Part shown: positions 45,324 to 55,585 of the stretch, one piece after another
Layout: every line of letters begins with the position of its first letter
Position numbering within the stretch: the first letter of the stretch is position 1
Source: an uncultured Enterobacteriaceae bacterium
GTDB lineage: Bacteria > Pseudomonadota > Gammaproteobacteria > Enterobacterales > Enterobacteriaceae
Length of the DNA stretch: 64,000 nt
Assembly: GCA_936920625.1 (NCBI GenBank)
Contig: CAKZHC010000051.1
Location: 1 to 64,000, forward strand
Reading direction: 5' to 3'
Notes under the pieces: generated by a model
Databases searched by the model: none
What the model saw: the letters and a program-made list of their open reading frames with translations, nothing else
What the model was told of the DNA's origin: nothing
Made by a program: the position numbers and the translations under genes

Positions 45324-46196
45324 ATGAGCCAATCGCTGGACAATTTATTATTTCTTCTTCGCCCTGAAAAGCTGGAAGAAGGTTTATTTCGTGGCCAGAA
45401 TGAGGATTTTGGGCTAGACAGGGTTTTCGGTGGCCAGGTAGTTGGACAGGCAATCTATGCTGCCGGGCAGACTGTGCCTGGCAAACTGACTATTCACTCT
45501 TTACATTGCTATTTTCTGCGTCCCGGAGACAACAAAAAACCTATTATTTTCCAAGTTGAGGTACTGCGTGACGGTAAAACTTTCAGTACCCGCCGCACCT
45601 GCGCCATCCAAAATGGTCTGCCCATCTTTTATATGACAGCATCGTTTCAGAGAGCAGAACACGGTTTTGAACATCAGAAAACGATGCCACAAGTAACGAG
45701 CCCTGATGAATTACCCGACGAAAAAAGCATGCTAGGGCAATTAGCGCACCTGTTACCCGAGGCAAAATATGACCGATTTCTGGCTGAAAGACCATTTGAA
45801 GTCAGGCCAGTGAACTTCTATCATCCCTTTGGCGGATATACCGGAGAACCGTGTCGTAACATCTGGTTTCGTGCGAATGGTAAAGTGCCTCGTAATGAAT
45901 ACATGCATCTGTCTCTCCTTGGTTATATATCTGATTACAATCTGCTACCCGTTGTACTTCAGCCTCACGGGAAAGGTTTTCTGGAACCAGACATTCAGAT
46001 AGCCACTATAGATCACGCAATGTGGATCCATCGGCCTTTTGATATTAATGACTGGTTACTTTACAGCATAGAGAGTACTTCAGCTTCCGGTGCTCGTGGT
46101 TATGTGCGCGGAGAGTTTTATACGCAAAATGGCACACTAGTTGCCTCTGTAACTCAGGAAGGCGTAGTCCGCTGTATATCCGTAAAATCTGGCTGA
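45324..46196 (+). CDS. tesB: Acyl-CoA thioesterase II TesB
   Basis: 290 aa (E. coli 286). Double hot-dog fold thioesterase hydrolysing medium- and long-chain acyl-CoA. Conserved EKLEEGLFRGQNEDFGLDRVFGGQVVGQAIYAA, HSLHCYFLRPGD, SLLGYISDYNLLPV with the active-site Asp, DHAMWIHRPF, and the C-terminal SVTQEGVVR with the catalytic Gln. Ribosome-binding site AAGGAAGGGG precedes the ATG. Intact; neighbours amtB and glnK of the E. coli region are absent. Confidence 0.96.
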   Translation: MSQSLDNLLFLLRPEKLEEGLFRGQNEDFGLDRVFGGQVVGQAIYAAGQTVPGKLTIHSLHCYFLRPGDNKKPIIFQVEVLRDGKTFSTRRTCAIQNGLPIFYMTASFQRAEHGFEHQKTMPQVTSPDELPDEKSMLGQLAHLLPEAKYDRFLAERPFEVRPVNFYHPFGGYTGEPCRNIWFRANGKVPRNEYMHLSLLGYISDYNLLPVVLQPHGKGFLEPDIQIATIDHAMWIHRPFDINDWLLYSIESTSASGARGYVRGEFYTQNGTLVASVTQEGVVRCISVKSG

Positions 46197-47236
46197 ACAT
46201 TACTATTGTAAGCGAACCTCAACAGTAAGAATAAAAAAAGCGGGATAACCTGAGAACAGCTTTCACATTAGCGCCGAACAGGTAAATCACACATTTAAAA
46301 TATTTTAATAAAAGTGCCCTGTTACCCAGCAAATCGCTAACTTCTGTAGGAATAATAATCCTTCTGCGACGCATGCTCAATTCTGTCAACAGACAACTAT
46401 CTTAGTTCCATACAATAGTTACTCTCTGAAGAGTGACTGAAATCTGGTTCAATATCGAGAGGACAACAGCTGAAAATGGAATCATCATAAAAGGTATTCA
46501 TTCCAGCAAAAATTATGAGCATAACCAGTGTGGTACAAATTAGCACTATTTCTTTCTGTCTTAACATATCTTGCAAAACGATACCCCTGCATACAACATC
46601 CTGCTTCTGGCTCCTGTATTACTAATTCATAATTATAAAAATAAAAGATATCTAAAAAATTATGGCAGTAATTTAGGCTGCTATTTTTATATACCATAGT
46701 ATTCTAAAAGTGTATTGTGCCAGAAACTTAATAATTATTAGTTTAAAGGATAAATAAATACTGATCTGTTATTTTATCTACCCTATATTCAGTATCGATT
46801 CCAGAGATATGGCCATGAAAATAAATACTGACCGTGCATTGATTATTGCTGGTCACTGAACCGGACAACGTTATTTTCTGGGTGATATCGCAATCATACT
46901 CACCCGTGTGTTTTTGCTTATAGTGTATCTGAAGACCCCAGCTGATAACCACAGACAGCCGTCATTGATGATAATATTGGGCATCATCAATATTAGTCAT
47001 ATATCTCCAGTCTGTTTAAAAATAGTTATCCGCAGTCGCCACTATGTGTATTTTTTCTTAGAAAATTCTAAGCTCATTAAGACGTTGTTACGTATCAATA
47101 CTGATTGCCAACCACATACTGTGGTGATAGTTAATTCACTCCTTATCCAGAAATAAGGTCACACCAACTGGTGTGACCCGGGTGTTATTAATGCCTTGTT
47201 TATGCTTATGACTGATAAGCCAGGAAGCAATTAAGG
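46197..47236. other. Gap where amtB, glnK, mdlAB and others are expected
   Basis: About 1.04 kb with no supported gene. E. coli carries amtB, glnK, mdlB, mdlA, decR, cof, queC and fadM between tesB and ybaV. No recognisable trace of them was read here. AT-rich, with stops in all frames. Confidence 0.5.
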
Positions 47237-47584
47237 TTACAGCTTCACTTTAGACAAATTGCGTTCCACCAGCGTACTGCCAATTCCCGGAACCTCCCGT
47301 AATTGTTCAATAGCAGTGTAAGGGCCGTACTGCTCACGGTAACTAACAATGGCTTCCGCTTTTTTAATACCGATGCCATCGAGTGCAGCCGCCAGCTCAG
47401 ATGCACTGGCATTGTTAATACTGACCTGCCCCTCGTTATCTGAAATCGCTCTATTTTCGACTTCCTTTTCCACAGAAATTGTCTCTGTTTTACCCTAGGT
47501 TGTCTGTTCTGCGGCGTATACCGGCCCTGAGCCAATTGCCATCAGAAAACCCCAAATTAATGCTGAAATCGTTGGTCTATCCAT
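47237..47584 (-). pseudogene. ybaV: ComEA-related helix-hairpin-helix protein YbaV, amber mutation
   Basis: Starts at ATG 47584 with a signal peptide (MDRPTISALIWGF, then LMAIGSGPVYAA), reads AEQTT, then TAG at 47495-47497 (codon 30). The frame continues GKTETISVEKEVEN into a full ComEA-type helix-hairpin-helix domain (VSINNASASELAAALDGIGIKKAEAIVSYREQYGPY, VPGIGSTLVERNLSKVKL). The amber codon falls between signal and domain with no frameshift; 115 codons in all (E. coli 123 aa). An internal start would yield a cytosolic domain only. Either a very recent pseudogene or dependent on amber suppression. Confidence 0.88.
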
Positions 47585-47780
47585 ACTGTTTCTCCACTAT
47601 ATTACACAGTGGATACAACCTTAACCAGCGTACCAGATTGCCGCAAAACGGGGATTCTGATTCAGGAAAAAGGCCCGCAGGACATCATCATCATTACAAC
47701 TCGCTACACAACTCATTACGTGTAGCATCACAAAACAGAAAAAGGGACAACAAGACCGGTCCCTTTACGAGCAGTTTTGA

Positions 47781-49649
47781 TTATTGCGTGGCTATGCCAG
47801 ACCCATATTGTATCTTCGCTTCTCGGCGTAGATTGTTCAGTAGTGATTCAAAAGCCATTTGGCCATTATTGTTTATCTCCTGGCTTTTGAGGGTTTGTTC
47901 CACCATTTTTGATGTTTTACCTGGTTCAATCCTGTCCAGTGCTAACAGTACAACATTACCCTCATTATCTTCACTGATGCCGTAAGACGCTCTATCTTTC
48001 GCTGGTGCAGGTAAATTAAAAGCAGCCTGGGCAATTAAAGAGCTGTCACTGCGGTTCAGAATTTTGCGATCACTAAATTTCAGGCCTGATGTTCTGAGCG
48101 CATTGGCCCCCTGCCCTGCCGTGAGTTCGGCGACAATTTTTTCTGCCTGTGTTCTGGCTTCCTTAAGCGCTTTATCATGAAGAAGTGAGTTGGTAATTTT
48201 AGCCTGTACCTCAGACAACGGTTTCAGTACTTCTGGTTTATGTTTAGCGATACGTAGCACAAATGACCTGTCTCCTTCTGCCGTGATGAGTTCAGAGTTC
48301 TTACCCGCTGAGCTGTGATCTTCTAACAGGCTGCCATTAAATATCACCTCCTTTACTGGCTCAAAATTAAGCTCCTTTGGTACAGAGTCACGGGTAAACC
48401 ACCCGGTTTCCATAACCTTGACACCCTGCACCCGCCCGGCAGCTTCTAAAGAGCTGTTATCGTTTCTGGCGGCATCATATACCTGCCCTTGTAAGCGATT
48501 ATAGGTATCCAGCGCCTTTTCATGCTGTATTTTTTTGGCAAGCTGATTACGTATTTTAGAAAGCGGTTTGATCTGCTCAGGTACAATGTCATCAAGGCGT
48601 GCGATAATAAAACCAGTTGAATAGGGAATAACATCTGTGATCTGACCCTTTTTTGTCACTTTCGCATTTTTTAACTCGTCCGGTAAGGTCTGCGGCTCAT
48701 ACCAGCCAATATCTCCCCCTTTTGACGCAGTATAGGTGTCAGTAGATTTGTCTTTAGCCAGCGTGGCAAAATTTTTACCCTTCTTTAGGTCCGCCAGAAT
48801 AGCCTCTGCCTCTGCTTTTGTTGCAGACCGGATAATACTGAAACGCATGCGCTGCGGCTGGGTATACTGCTGCTTGTGCTTTTCATACCAGCTCTGGATT
48901 TCATTTTGATGCACCGGTTCCTGCAGGTTTGCTGCATCCAGCTTGATATAACTCACCCGAAACTGTTCGGGGGCCATAAAGTCCCGCTTATTCTGTTGGT
49001 AGTAGCTATTTATCTCCTCTTTAGTGACATGTTGTCTGGCAACCAGAGCATCAGTATGAATAGTCGCCTGGCGTACAACGCGCTGCTCAGTCAGCAGAGT
49101 ACTTAGCGTGCTTGCCTCGTCTTCCAACAGAAAATCAGTACCGATGATCAAATTTTGCAATTGCTCTCTGACCATATAGTCACGCAAATTTTTCACAAAC
49201 TCATCTGCTGTATAACCACGTATGGCGAGCTGGGAATTATATTGTGCATTGTTAAATTTACCGTCGACCTGAAAGATTGACTGACTCAAAATAAGTTGCG
49301 TTATCTGTTCATCGCTAACCAACAGACCCATTTTATGCGCATACTGGTTAAGTAACTTTTCATCTATTAATTGTGAAAGTACTTGCTGACGCAGTAGTTT
49401 CAGATACTCTTCGTTACTGGCAAGATCAGAAAAATGTCCGCCCATATTCTGTAATTGTGAACGCTGACCAGTAAAATCCTGGTCAAGTTGCGCGCGACTT
49501 ATTCTATCGCCATTGACTTTTGCGGCATAATCAGGATGACTGCCCGGCAAATAATTGCTCACGCCAGTTAACACGAATGTTAGAATAATCACACCTAGTA
49601 GAACTTTGAGCACTATATGCCCTGACATCGCACGTAGATTGTCCATCAT
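47781..49649 (-). CDS. ppiD: Periplasmic folding chaperone PpiD
   Basis: 622 aa (E. coli 623). Start at 49649 (MMDNLRAMSGHIVLK). One N-terminal membrane anchor (VLKVLLGVIILTFVLTGVSNYL), SurA-like chaperone regions, and a parvulin domain (FSIIRSATKAEAEAILADLKKGKNFATLAKDKSTDT; GGDIGWYEPQTLPDEL). It sits next to the SecYEG exit, interacts with YfgM, and helps newly exported proteins fold. Upstream of ybaV as in E. coli. Full length, no lesions. Confidence 0.96.
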   Translation of the reverse strand: MMDNLRAMSGHIVLKVLLGVIILTFVLTGVSNYLPGSHPDYAAKVNGDRISRAQLDQDFTGQRSQLQNMGGHFSDLASNEEYLKLLRQQVLSQLIDEKLLNQYAHKMGLLVSDEQITQLILSQSIFQVDGKFNNAQYNSQLAIRGYTADEFVKNLRDYMVREQLQNLIIGTDFLLEDEASTLSTLLTEQRVVRQATIHTDALVARQHVTKEEINSYYQQNKRDFMAPEQFRVSYIKLDAANLQEPVHQNEIQSWYEKHKQQYTQPQRMRFSIIRSATKAEAEAILADLKKGKNFATLAKDKSTDTYTASKGGDIGWYEPQTLPDELKNAKVTKKGQITDVIPYSTGFIIARLDDIVPEQIKPLSKIRNQLAKKIQHEKALDTYNRLQGQVYDAARNDNSSLEAAGRVQGVKVMETGWFTRDSVPKELNFEPVKEVIFNGSLLEDHSSAGKNSELITAEGDRSFVLRIAKHKPEVLKPLSEVQAKITNSLLHDKALKEARTQAEKIVAELTAGQGANALRTSGLKFSDRKILNRSDSSLIAQAAFNLPAPAKDRASYGISEDNEGNVVLLALDRIEPGKTSKMVEQTLKSQEINNNGQMAFESLLNNLRREAKIQYGSGIATQ

Positions 49650-49788
49650 GGGATGACACCACTCCGTTATAGTTTGAAAGTAAATCTTAACAGTCAAGGC
49701 CGGCAGCTCCTGAAATTTATCTGACGCCCCGATAACGTTTTTAATTCCACATATGATATGACACTACAAAGAGAGGTGTCACTGCCAG

Positions 49789-49826
49789 ATAAAATAAAAA
49801 GGCACATCACTTTTTTGATGTGCCTT
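49789..49826 (-). terminator. Terminator of hupB
   Basis: AAGGCACATCA (49799-49809) and TGATGTGCCTT (49816-49826) form a perfect 11-bp stem with a 6-base loop. On the minus strand it is followed by TTTATTTT, 75 bases past the hupB stop. It would insulate ppiD from hupB transcription. Confidence 0.92.
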
Positions 49827-49900
49827 ATATAATACTTGACAAGATAACTATGATCCTCACTTAGTCATAAAATGCTAAGGCTGCGAGGATAAGAATGCTC

Positions 49901-50173
49901 TCATTTAACGGCTTCTTTAAGCGCTTTTCCTGCGCGAAATGCTGGAACTTTTCTGGCAGGGATAGTGATCTCTTTGCCTGTCTGCGGATTACGTCCGGTA
50001 CGTGCCTTACGCGAACGTACCAAAAAAGTACCGAACCCAACGACCACAATATCACCGCCATTTTTTAAAGTATCAGAAACGGAGGCTGTAAAAACATCCA
50101 GTGCACGTCCAGCTGCTGCTTTACTAATATCGGCATCAGCAGCGATCTTATCTATCAATTGTGACTTATTCAC
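49901..50173 (-). CDS. hupB: DNA-binding protein HU-beta, GTG start
   Basis: 90 aa. The start is GTG at 50173 (VNKSQLIDKIAADADISKAAAGRALD), preceded by GAGGAT, the same start codon as E. coli hupB; the open frame upstream is not conserved. The DNA-embracing arm carries RTGRNPQTGKEITIPARKVPAFRAGKALKEAVK with the intercalating Pro. Histone-like architectural protein that bends DNA. Lies after lon on the same strand, with terminators on both sides. Confidence 0.97.
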   Translation of the reverse strand: MNKSQLIDKIAADADISKAAAGRALDVFTASVSDTLKNGGDIVVVGFGTFLVRSRKARTGRNPQTGKEITIPARKVPAFRAGKALKEAVK

Positions 50174-50311
50174 GCTATTTATCCTCTTATTTATTAACAC
50201 CGACTAAGTAACAGGTTTAGCGCGACTGCGCGTTAATTTTCAGGCAATTCTTTATGAAATTAACCAGACTTTAAATGGTTAATCTGTTACCGAAGGGTTT
50301 AAACTAACGGC

Positions 50312-50348
50312 ACAAAAATAAACTAGCAAGTACGTTTTTACTTACTAG
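50312..50348 (-). terminator. Terminator of lon
   Basis: CTAGCAAGTA (50323-50332) and TACTTACTAG (50339-50348) form a 10-bp stem with one mismatch and a 6-base loop. On the minus strand it is followed by TTTATTTTTG, 37 bases after the lon stop. Confidence 0.88.
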
Positions 50349-50384
50349 CTTCAATTTAATGCTATTTTGTTTTTTATATTGTTA

Positions 50385-52736
50385 TTATACCAGAGTAGCT
50401 TGTATTCCATAGGGCGCATTTTGCAAAGCCAGTGTTAATACTTGCTCAATCCTGTCTACAGGATGAATGGTTAAATCGGCAATAACGTTATCCGGAATTT
50501 CTTCCAAATCCCGTTTATTCTCCTGCGGTATCAGCACTGTTTTAATGCCTCCGCGGTGAGCTGCCAGTAGCTTTTCTTTCAAACCACCTATAGGCAGGAC
50601 CTGACCCCGCAATGTGATCTCTCCTGTCATCGCCACATCAGAACGTACCGGATTACCAGTCAGGCAGGATACCAACGCTGTACACATGGCAATCCCTGCA
50701 CTTGGGCCGTCTTTAGGTGTTGCTCCCTCTGGAACATGTACGTGAATGTCCCGCTTCTCATGAAAATCATTATTGATACCGAGCTTTTCAGCACGGGCTC
50801 GCACTACGGTCAACGCTGCCTGGATAGACTCCTGCATTACCTCTCCCAATGAACCGGTATAAGTCAGCTTACCTTTGCCCGGCACAGAGGCGGTTTCAAT
50901 GGTCAGCAGATCGCCACCTACTTCAGTCCAGGCTAATCCTGTCACCTGCCCGATGCGATTTTCGCTATCTGCACGCCCATAATCAAAACGCTGAACACCA
51001 AGATAGTCTTTTAACGTATCACCAGTAATAGTGATCTGCTTAACAGACTTTTCCATCAATAACGTTTTTACAGCCTTACGGCATAACTTAGAAAGCTCAC
51101 GCTCAAGGTTACGTACTCCGGCTTCACGAGTGTAATAACGAATAATACCAATGATGGCACTGTCGTCCACACTGATCTCATCCGTTTTCAGTGCGTTACG
51201 CTCAATTTGTTTGGGAAGCAAATGCTTTCTGGCAATATTGAGTTTTTCATCTTCGGTGTATCCCGAAAGCCGAATCACTTCCATTCTGTCCAGTAAAGGG
51301 GCCGGAATATTCATGGAGTTGGACGTTGCAACAAACATCACGTCCGAAAGATCGTAATCCACTTCAAGATAGTGATCATTGAAAGCGATATTTTGCTCAG
51401 GATCCAAAACCTCCAGCAGAGCTGATGCCGGGTCACCGCGCATATCCGAAGACATTTTGTCAATTTCATCCAGCAAAAACAGAGGATTTTTAACTCCTAC
51501 TTTTGCCATTTTCTGAATGAGTTTACCTGGCATAGAACCTATGTAAGTACGGCGGTGTCCGCGGATTTCTGCTTCATCCCGAACTCCACCTAGTGCCATG
51601 CGTACGTATTTTCGCCCTGTCGCACGGGCAATAGACTGTCCAAGTGATGTTTTCCCCACGCCCGGCGGTCCTACCAAACAAAGAATAGGTCCTTTAATTT
51701 TACTGACCCGTGTCTGCACAGCCAGATATTCAAGAATTCGATCTTTTACCCGTTCTAAACCATAGTGATCAGTATCGAGTGTTTCCTGTGCTTTTCGCAG
51801 ATCTTTCTTCACTTTGCTGCGGGCATTCCAGGGTACCTGGACCATCCAGTCTATGTAACTACGTACCACCGTTGCTTCGGCCGACATGGATGACATCATT
51901 TTCAGTTTTTGTAACTCGGCTTCTGCTTTTTCTCGCGCCTCTTTCGGCATTTTTGCCGCATCGATTTTACGTTTTAACGCTTCATTTTCATCCGGCGCAT
52001 CATCCATTTCGCCTAGTTCTTTTTGAATAGCTTTCATTTGTTCATTGAGGTAGTATTCGCGCTGGCTCTTCTCCATCTGCTTTTTGACGCGATTACGTAT
52101 CCGTTTTTCTACCTGCAACAGATCAATTTCTGATTCCATCATCGCCATCAGATACTCCAGACGTTCATTAACGTCTGACATTTCCAATACCGACTGCTTA
52201 TCCCCCAGTTTTAACGGCATATGCGCAGCCACGGTATCAGCCAGGCGTGCTGCATCGTCAATATTGCTTAGGGAGGTCAACACTTCGGGTGGAATTTTTT
52301 TGTTAAGCTTGATGTAGCCTTCAAATTGATTAAGCGCCGTGCGGACTAGTACTTCCTGTTCACGTTCTTCAATATCAGGTGAAACCAGATTTTCCACCAT
52401 AGCACAGAAGTGGTCGCCATTATCTGTCAACGTAGTAATGTGCGCCCGTTCCAGCCCCTCCACAAGAACTTTAACAGTGCCATCGGGTAGCTTTAGCATC
52501 TGCAAAATGGAAGCGATGGTACCTACTGAAAAAAGATCGCTGATGTCAGGTTCATCCGTTGAAGCCTCTTTCTGCGCGACCAGCAGAATTTTCTTATCAT
52601 GATCCATCGCTGCTTCCAGACAGCGAATTGATTTTTCACGACCTACAAACAGTGGAATTACCATGTGCGGATAAACCACCACGTCACGCAACGGTAACAC
52701 AGGGATTTCAACGCGTTCAGAACGCTCGGGATTCAT
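50385..52736 (-). CDS. lon: ATP-dependent protease Lon
   Basis: 783 aa (E. coli 784). N-terminal substrate domain (PVLPLRDVVVYPHMVIPLFVGREKSI), AAA+ module (Walker A GPPGVGKTSLGQSIA; FLLDEIDKMSSD; arginine-finger region LLDRMEVIRLSGYT), and a C-terminal Ser-Lys peptidase (VPEGATPKDGPSAGIAMCTAL with catalytic Ser; IGGLKEKLLAAHRGG with Lys). Degrades misfolded and regulatory proteins such as SulA and RcsA in E. coli. Has its own sigma-32 promoter and terminator, so it is transcribed apart from clpPX. Intact. Confidence 0.98.
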   Translation of the reverse strand: MNPERSERVEIPVLPLRDVVVYPHMVIPLFVGREKSIRCLEAAMDHDKKILLVAQKEASTDEPDISDLFSVGTIASILQMLKLPDGTVKVLVEGLERAHITTLTDNGDHFCAMVENLVSPDIEEREQEVLVRTALNQFEGYIKLNKKIPPEVLTSLSNIDDAARLADTVAAHMPLKLGDKQSVLEMSDVNERLEYLMAMMESEIDLLQVEKRIRNRVKKQMEKSQREYYLNEQMKAIQKELGEMDDAPDENEALKRKIDAAKMPKEAREKAEAELQKLKMMSSMSAEATVVRSYIDWMVQVPWNARSKVKKDLRKAQETLDTDHYGLERVKDRILEYLAVQTRVSKIKGPILCLVGPPGVGKTSLGQSIARATGRKYVRMALGGVRDEAEIRGHRRTYIGSMPGKLIQKMAKVGVKNPLFLLDEIDKMSSDMRGDPASALLEVLDPEQNIAFNDHYLEVDYDLSDVMFVATSNSMNIPAPLLDRMEVIRLSGYTEDEKLNIARKHLLPKQIERNALKTDEISVDDSAIIGIIRYYTREAGVRNLERELSKLCRKAVKTLLMEKSVKQITITGDTLKDYLGVQRFDYGRADSENRIGQVTGLAWTEVGGDLLTIETASVPGKGKLTYTGSLGEVMQESIQAALTVVRARAEKLGINNDFHEKRDIHVHVPEGATPKDGPSAGIAMCTALVSCLTGNPVRSDVAMTGEITLRGQVLPIGGLKEKLLAAHRGGIKTVLIPQENKRDLEEIPDNVIADLTIHPVDRIEQVLTLALQNAPYGIQATLV

Positions 52737-52820
52737 AGAGCTCTCTCTTTAGTTTAATTTCCGCCAGGTTACGGTACTCTGCACAATACGCACAGTGTCT
52801 CCCCGCATTATTTTTTTGGT

Positions 52821-52849
52821 ATATGGGGATGATTATCAGACATTCAATG
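52821..52849 (-). promoter_or_regulatory. Sigma-32 heat-shock promoter of lon
   Basis: Minus strand: CATTGAA (52843-52849), 14-base spacer, CCCCATAT (52821-52828). The -10 block and spacing fit sigma-32; the E. coli lon promoter has the same TTGAATG and CCCCATATAC. The leader shares the CCTGGCGGAAATTAAAC segment and GAGAGAGCTC ribosome-binding region with E. coli lon. Confidence 0.9.
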
Positions 52850-52877
52850 TCCCAGATGGCAGAAAGACAGCAGAAGA

Positions 52878-52905
52878 ATAAAAAAGGGGAAAAGATCTCC
52901 CCCTT
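52878..52905 (-). terminator. Terminator of clpX
   Basis: AAGGGG (52884-52889) pairs with CCCCTT (52900-52905). On the minus strand the stem is followed by TTTTATTC, 27 bases after the clpX stop and just before the lon promoter. Confidence 0.85.
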
Positions 52906-52931
52906 AGCACTTACTTAATCAGGTGGGTCGT

Positions 52932-54206
52932 CTATTCACCCGCAGCCTGTTGTGTTCCATGCTTACTATAAATTAGTAACGGGGCAGATTCCCCCTCAAC
53001 TACAGACTCATCAATAACAACTTTTTCCACGTCTTCCATAGAAGGCAGGTCATACATAGTATCGAGAAGAGCATTTTCGACGATCGAACGCAGACCCCGA
53101 GCCCCTGTCTTACGTTCCATTGCTTTCTTTGCAATAGCTTCAAGCGCTTCATCCCGAAATTCCAGTTCAGCACCTTCAAGACTGAACAGAGCCTGATACT
53201 GTTTAGTCAGTGCGTTTTTCGGCTCGTGTAGAATCTGAATCAATGCTTCTTCATTTAACTGGTTAAGTGTCGCAACTACTGGCAGACGGCCAACAAACTC
53301 TGGAATGAAACCAAATTTAATCAAATCTTCTGGTTCTGCCTGTTTTAGCAGTTCACTGTCAGCAAACTTCTGCGACTCTCCTTTCACTATCGCTCCAAAG
53401 CCGATTCCGGAACCTGACTCAGTACGCAGAGAAATAACTTTTTCAAGTCCGGCAAACGCACCACCACAAATGAACAAGATCTTCGAGGTGTCCACCTGCA
53501 GAAACTCCTGCTGTGGATGTTTGCGACCACCTTGTGGAGGAACAGCCGCCACAGTACCCTCAATAAGCTTGAGTAAGGCCTGCTGAACACCTTCGCCAGA
53601 GACGTCACGGGTAATAGAAGGATTGTCTGATTTGCGCGAGATTTTATCAATCTCATCAATATAAACTATTCCACGCTGTGCCTTTTGCACATCGTAATCA
53701 CATTTTTGCAGCAATTTTTGGATGATGTTTTCAACATCTTCGCCTACATAGCCCGCCTCAGTCAGGGTAGTAGCATCTGACATAGTGAAGGGAACATCCA
53801 GCACTCGTGCCAGCGTCTCCGCCAGCAGCGTTTTACCACTTCCTGTAGGACCGATAAGTAGAATGTTACTTTTGCCCAGCTCAACACCATTGCTGACGTC
53901 ACCGCTACGCAATCGTTTGTAATGATTATATACTGCTACAGCCAGTACCTTCTTGGCCTGTTCCTGCCCAATAACATACTCATCCAAATGACGACGGATT
54001 TCATGGGGCGTGGGTAGTTCATTACGTTCGCGATGTGGTGCAACTTCTTTGATCTCTTCGCGAATAATATGATTACAAAGATCCACACACTCATCGCAGA
54101 TATATACGGAGGGTCCGGCGATAAGCTTTCGCACATCATGCTGACTTTTACCACAAAAGGAGCAGTAAAGTAACTTACCTGAGCCATCTTTGCGTTTATC
54201 TGTCAT
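52932..54206 (-). CDS. clpX: ClpX unfoldase subunit of ClpXP
   Basis: 424 aa from ATG 54206, E. coli length, with GAGG seven bases upstream. N-terminal zinc-binding domain with Cys15, Cys18, Cys37 and Cys40 (YCSFCGK; YICDEC). AAA+ core: GPTGSGKTLLAETLAR, pore loop GYVGED, IVYIDEIDKISRK, RKH loop GGRKHPQQ, and the ClpP-docking IGF loop (GSGIGFGAIV). Unfolds ssrA-tagged and regulatory substrates for ClpP. Downstream of clpP with a 129-base spacer. Intact. Confidence 0.98.
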   Translation of the reverse strand: MTDKRKDGSGKLLYCSFCGKSQHDVRKLIAGPSVYICDECVDLCNHIIREEIKEVAPHRERNELPTPHEIRRHLDEYVIGQEQAKKVLAVAVYNHYKRLRSGDVSNGVELGKSNILLIGPTGSGKTLLAETLARVLDVPFTMSDATTLTEAGYVGEDVENIIQKLLQKCDYDVQKAQRGIVYIDEIDKISRKSDNPSITRDVSGEGVQQALLKLIEGTVAAVPPQGGRKHPQQEFLQVDTSKILFICGGAFAGLEKVISLRTESGSGIGFGAIVKGESQKFADSELLKQAEPEDLIKFGFIPEFVGRLPVVATLNQLNEEALIQILHEPKNALTKQYQALFSLEGAELEFRDEALEAIAKKAMERKTGARGLRSIVENALLDTMYDLPSMEDVEKVVIDESVVEGESAPLLIYSKHGTQQAAGE

Positions 54207-54335
54207 CTGCAAACCTCATCAGTAGTCTTTATTCACCAGCTAAAGCGAGGGGATCGTAAAAGAACAGCACTCAATATCCAATATCTGTTATTTCGAAATA
54301 ACCTGTAACTATAGCCAAAATACGTCACTCTGCGG

Positions 54336-54959
54336 TCACTCCCTGTGTGTCAGAATAGAATCAACCAGGCCATACTCTACCGCTTCCGTAGCAGAGAGGA
54401 AACGATCACGTTCAGTATCCCGCTCTATAACTTCGATAGGTTGTCCTGTATGTTCTGCCATAAGTTCATTCATGCGCTGCTTTACTTTCAAAATTTCGCG
54501 GGCATGAATTTCGATGTCAGTAGCCTGCCCCCGATAACCGCCTAATGGCTGGTGAATCATCACACGGGAGTTGGGCAAACAGAAACGTTTTCCTTTTGCT
54601 CCAGCCGTTAACAAAAAAGCGCCCATTGAACAAGCCTGCCCCATACAGATTGTACTGACATCTGGCTTAATAAACTTCATGGTGTCACAAATTGACATGC
54701 CAGCGGTAATAACACCGCCAGGAGAATTGAGGTACAGGTAAATGTCTTTTTCCGGATTTTCCGCTTCCAGAAAGAGCAGCTGAGCAACAATCAAATTGGC
54801 CATGTGATCTTCCACCTGACCTGTGAGGAAAATCACACGCTCTTTCAGTAGCCGTGAATAGATATCGTAAGAACGCTCTCCTCTCGAAGTTTGTTCGACT
54901 ACCATCGGTATCAACGCCATCTGAGGAATCTTCTGTTCACGTGCGCCACTGTATGACAT
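54336..54959 (-). CDS. clpP: ClpP serine protease
   Basis: 207 aa, E. coli length. Catalytic triad at Ser111 (GQACSMGAF), His136 (MIHQPLGG) and Asp185 (ERDTERDRF). N-terminal propeptide MSYSGAREQKIPQM precedes the mature ALIPMVVEQT, the usual autoprocessing point. Forms the tetradecameric chamber used by ClpX and ClpA. Ribosome-binding site CAGGAGATGG. Operon with clpX. Confidence 0.98.
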   Translation of the reverse strand: MSYSGAREQKIPQMALIPMVVEQTSRGERSYDIYSRLLKERVIFLTGQVEDHMANLIVAQLLFLEAENPEKDIYLYLNSPGGVITAGMSICDTMKFIKPDVSTICMGQACSMGAFLLTAGAKGKRFCLPNSRVMIHQPLGGYRGQATDIEIHAREILKVKQRMNELMAEHTGQPIEVIERDTERDRFLSATEAVEYGLVDSILTHRE

Positions 54960-55585
54960 TTTCCATCTCCTGAATAATTTATTACCGATTTTACTTGAAT
55001 CAGAGGATTCACACTATGATTTGAAATGGCCAGTCGCCCTTAATATCATCAGAAAAGCAGATCAGACTGTTTCAGTTTCGTTTAAATTTTATTGGATGCT
55101 ATTTTCTAACTTCTTCAATCATATGTTTTTTCTGTCGATTAAGGGAAACAATAAGATCGCCACCCTAGCGATCAGTAGCACCTGTTCCACTCAACCGCGG
55201 CCCGGCCATAACCAGATAACATCAAAAGCTTATTCAGCTCTGAACTTAGCCAGCTATTCTTCAGATCTTCAGATTTTAAATATTACTACTATAGCAATTA
55301 GTTGACAGACTACGCTCCAGAACTGCCGTGCATCCCTATCCCCTACTTTTTTATTCTGTGTTAGCCCAATCGGGAGTTTAAGCCCAGATCAAGGTTTCAT
55401 CCTGATTTTACTCACTGTTTTGCGCCAAAATTACTATGCTGCGCTCAGTCGCTGAAGTTAACGTTGATTTTGTAGCTAACTATGTCAACCTCAGCACTTG
55501 GTAAACGGGATATACCTGCCGGACTTACGAGAAAAAACGCACGACCGACGGTAACGGGCTTCAGGAATGATGCAGAAAGGTGCTA
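54960..55585. other. Gap between tig and clpP
   Basis: 626 bases, longer than the E. coli spacer, with no supported gene. It should contain the clpP promoter(s); I could not identify a convincing sigma-32 box. No clear tig terminator was read. Confidence 0.45.

Noticed and set aside
54960..55585. Sigma-32 promoter for clpP
   Set aside because: No CTTGAAA/CCCCAT pair with proper spacing and orientation could be read.
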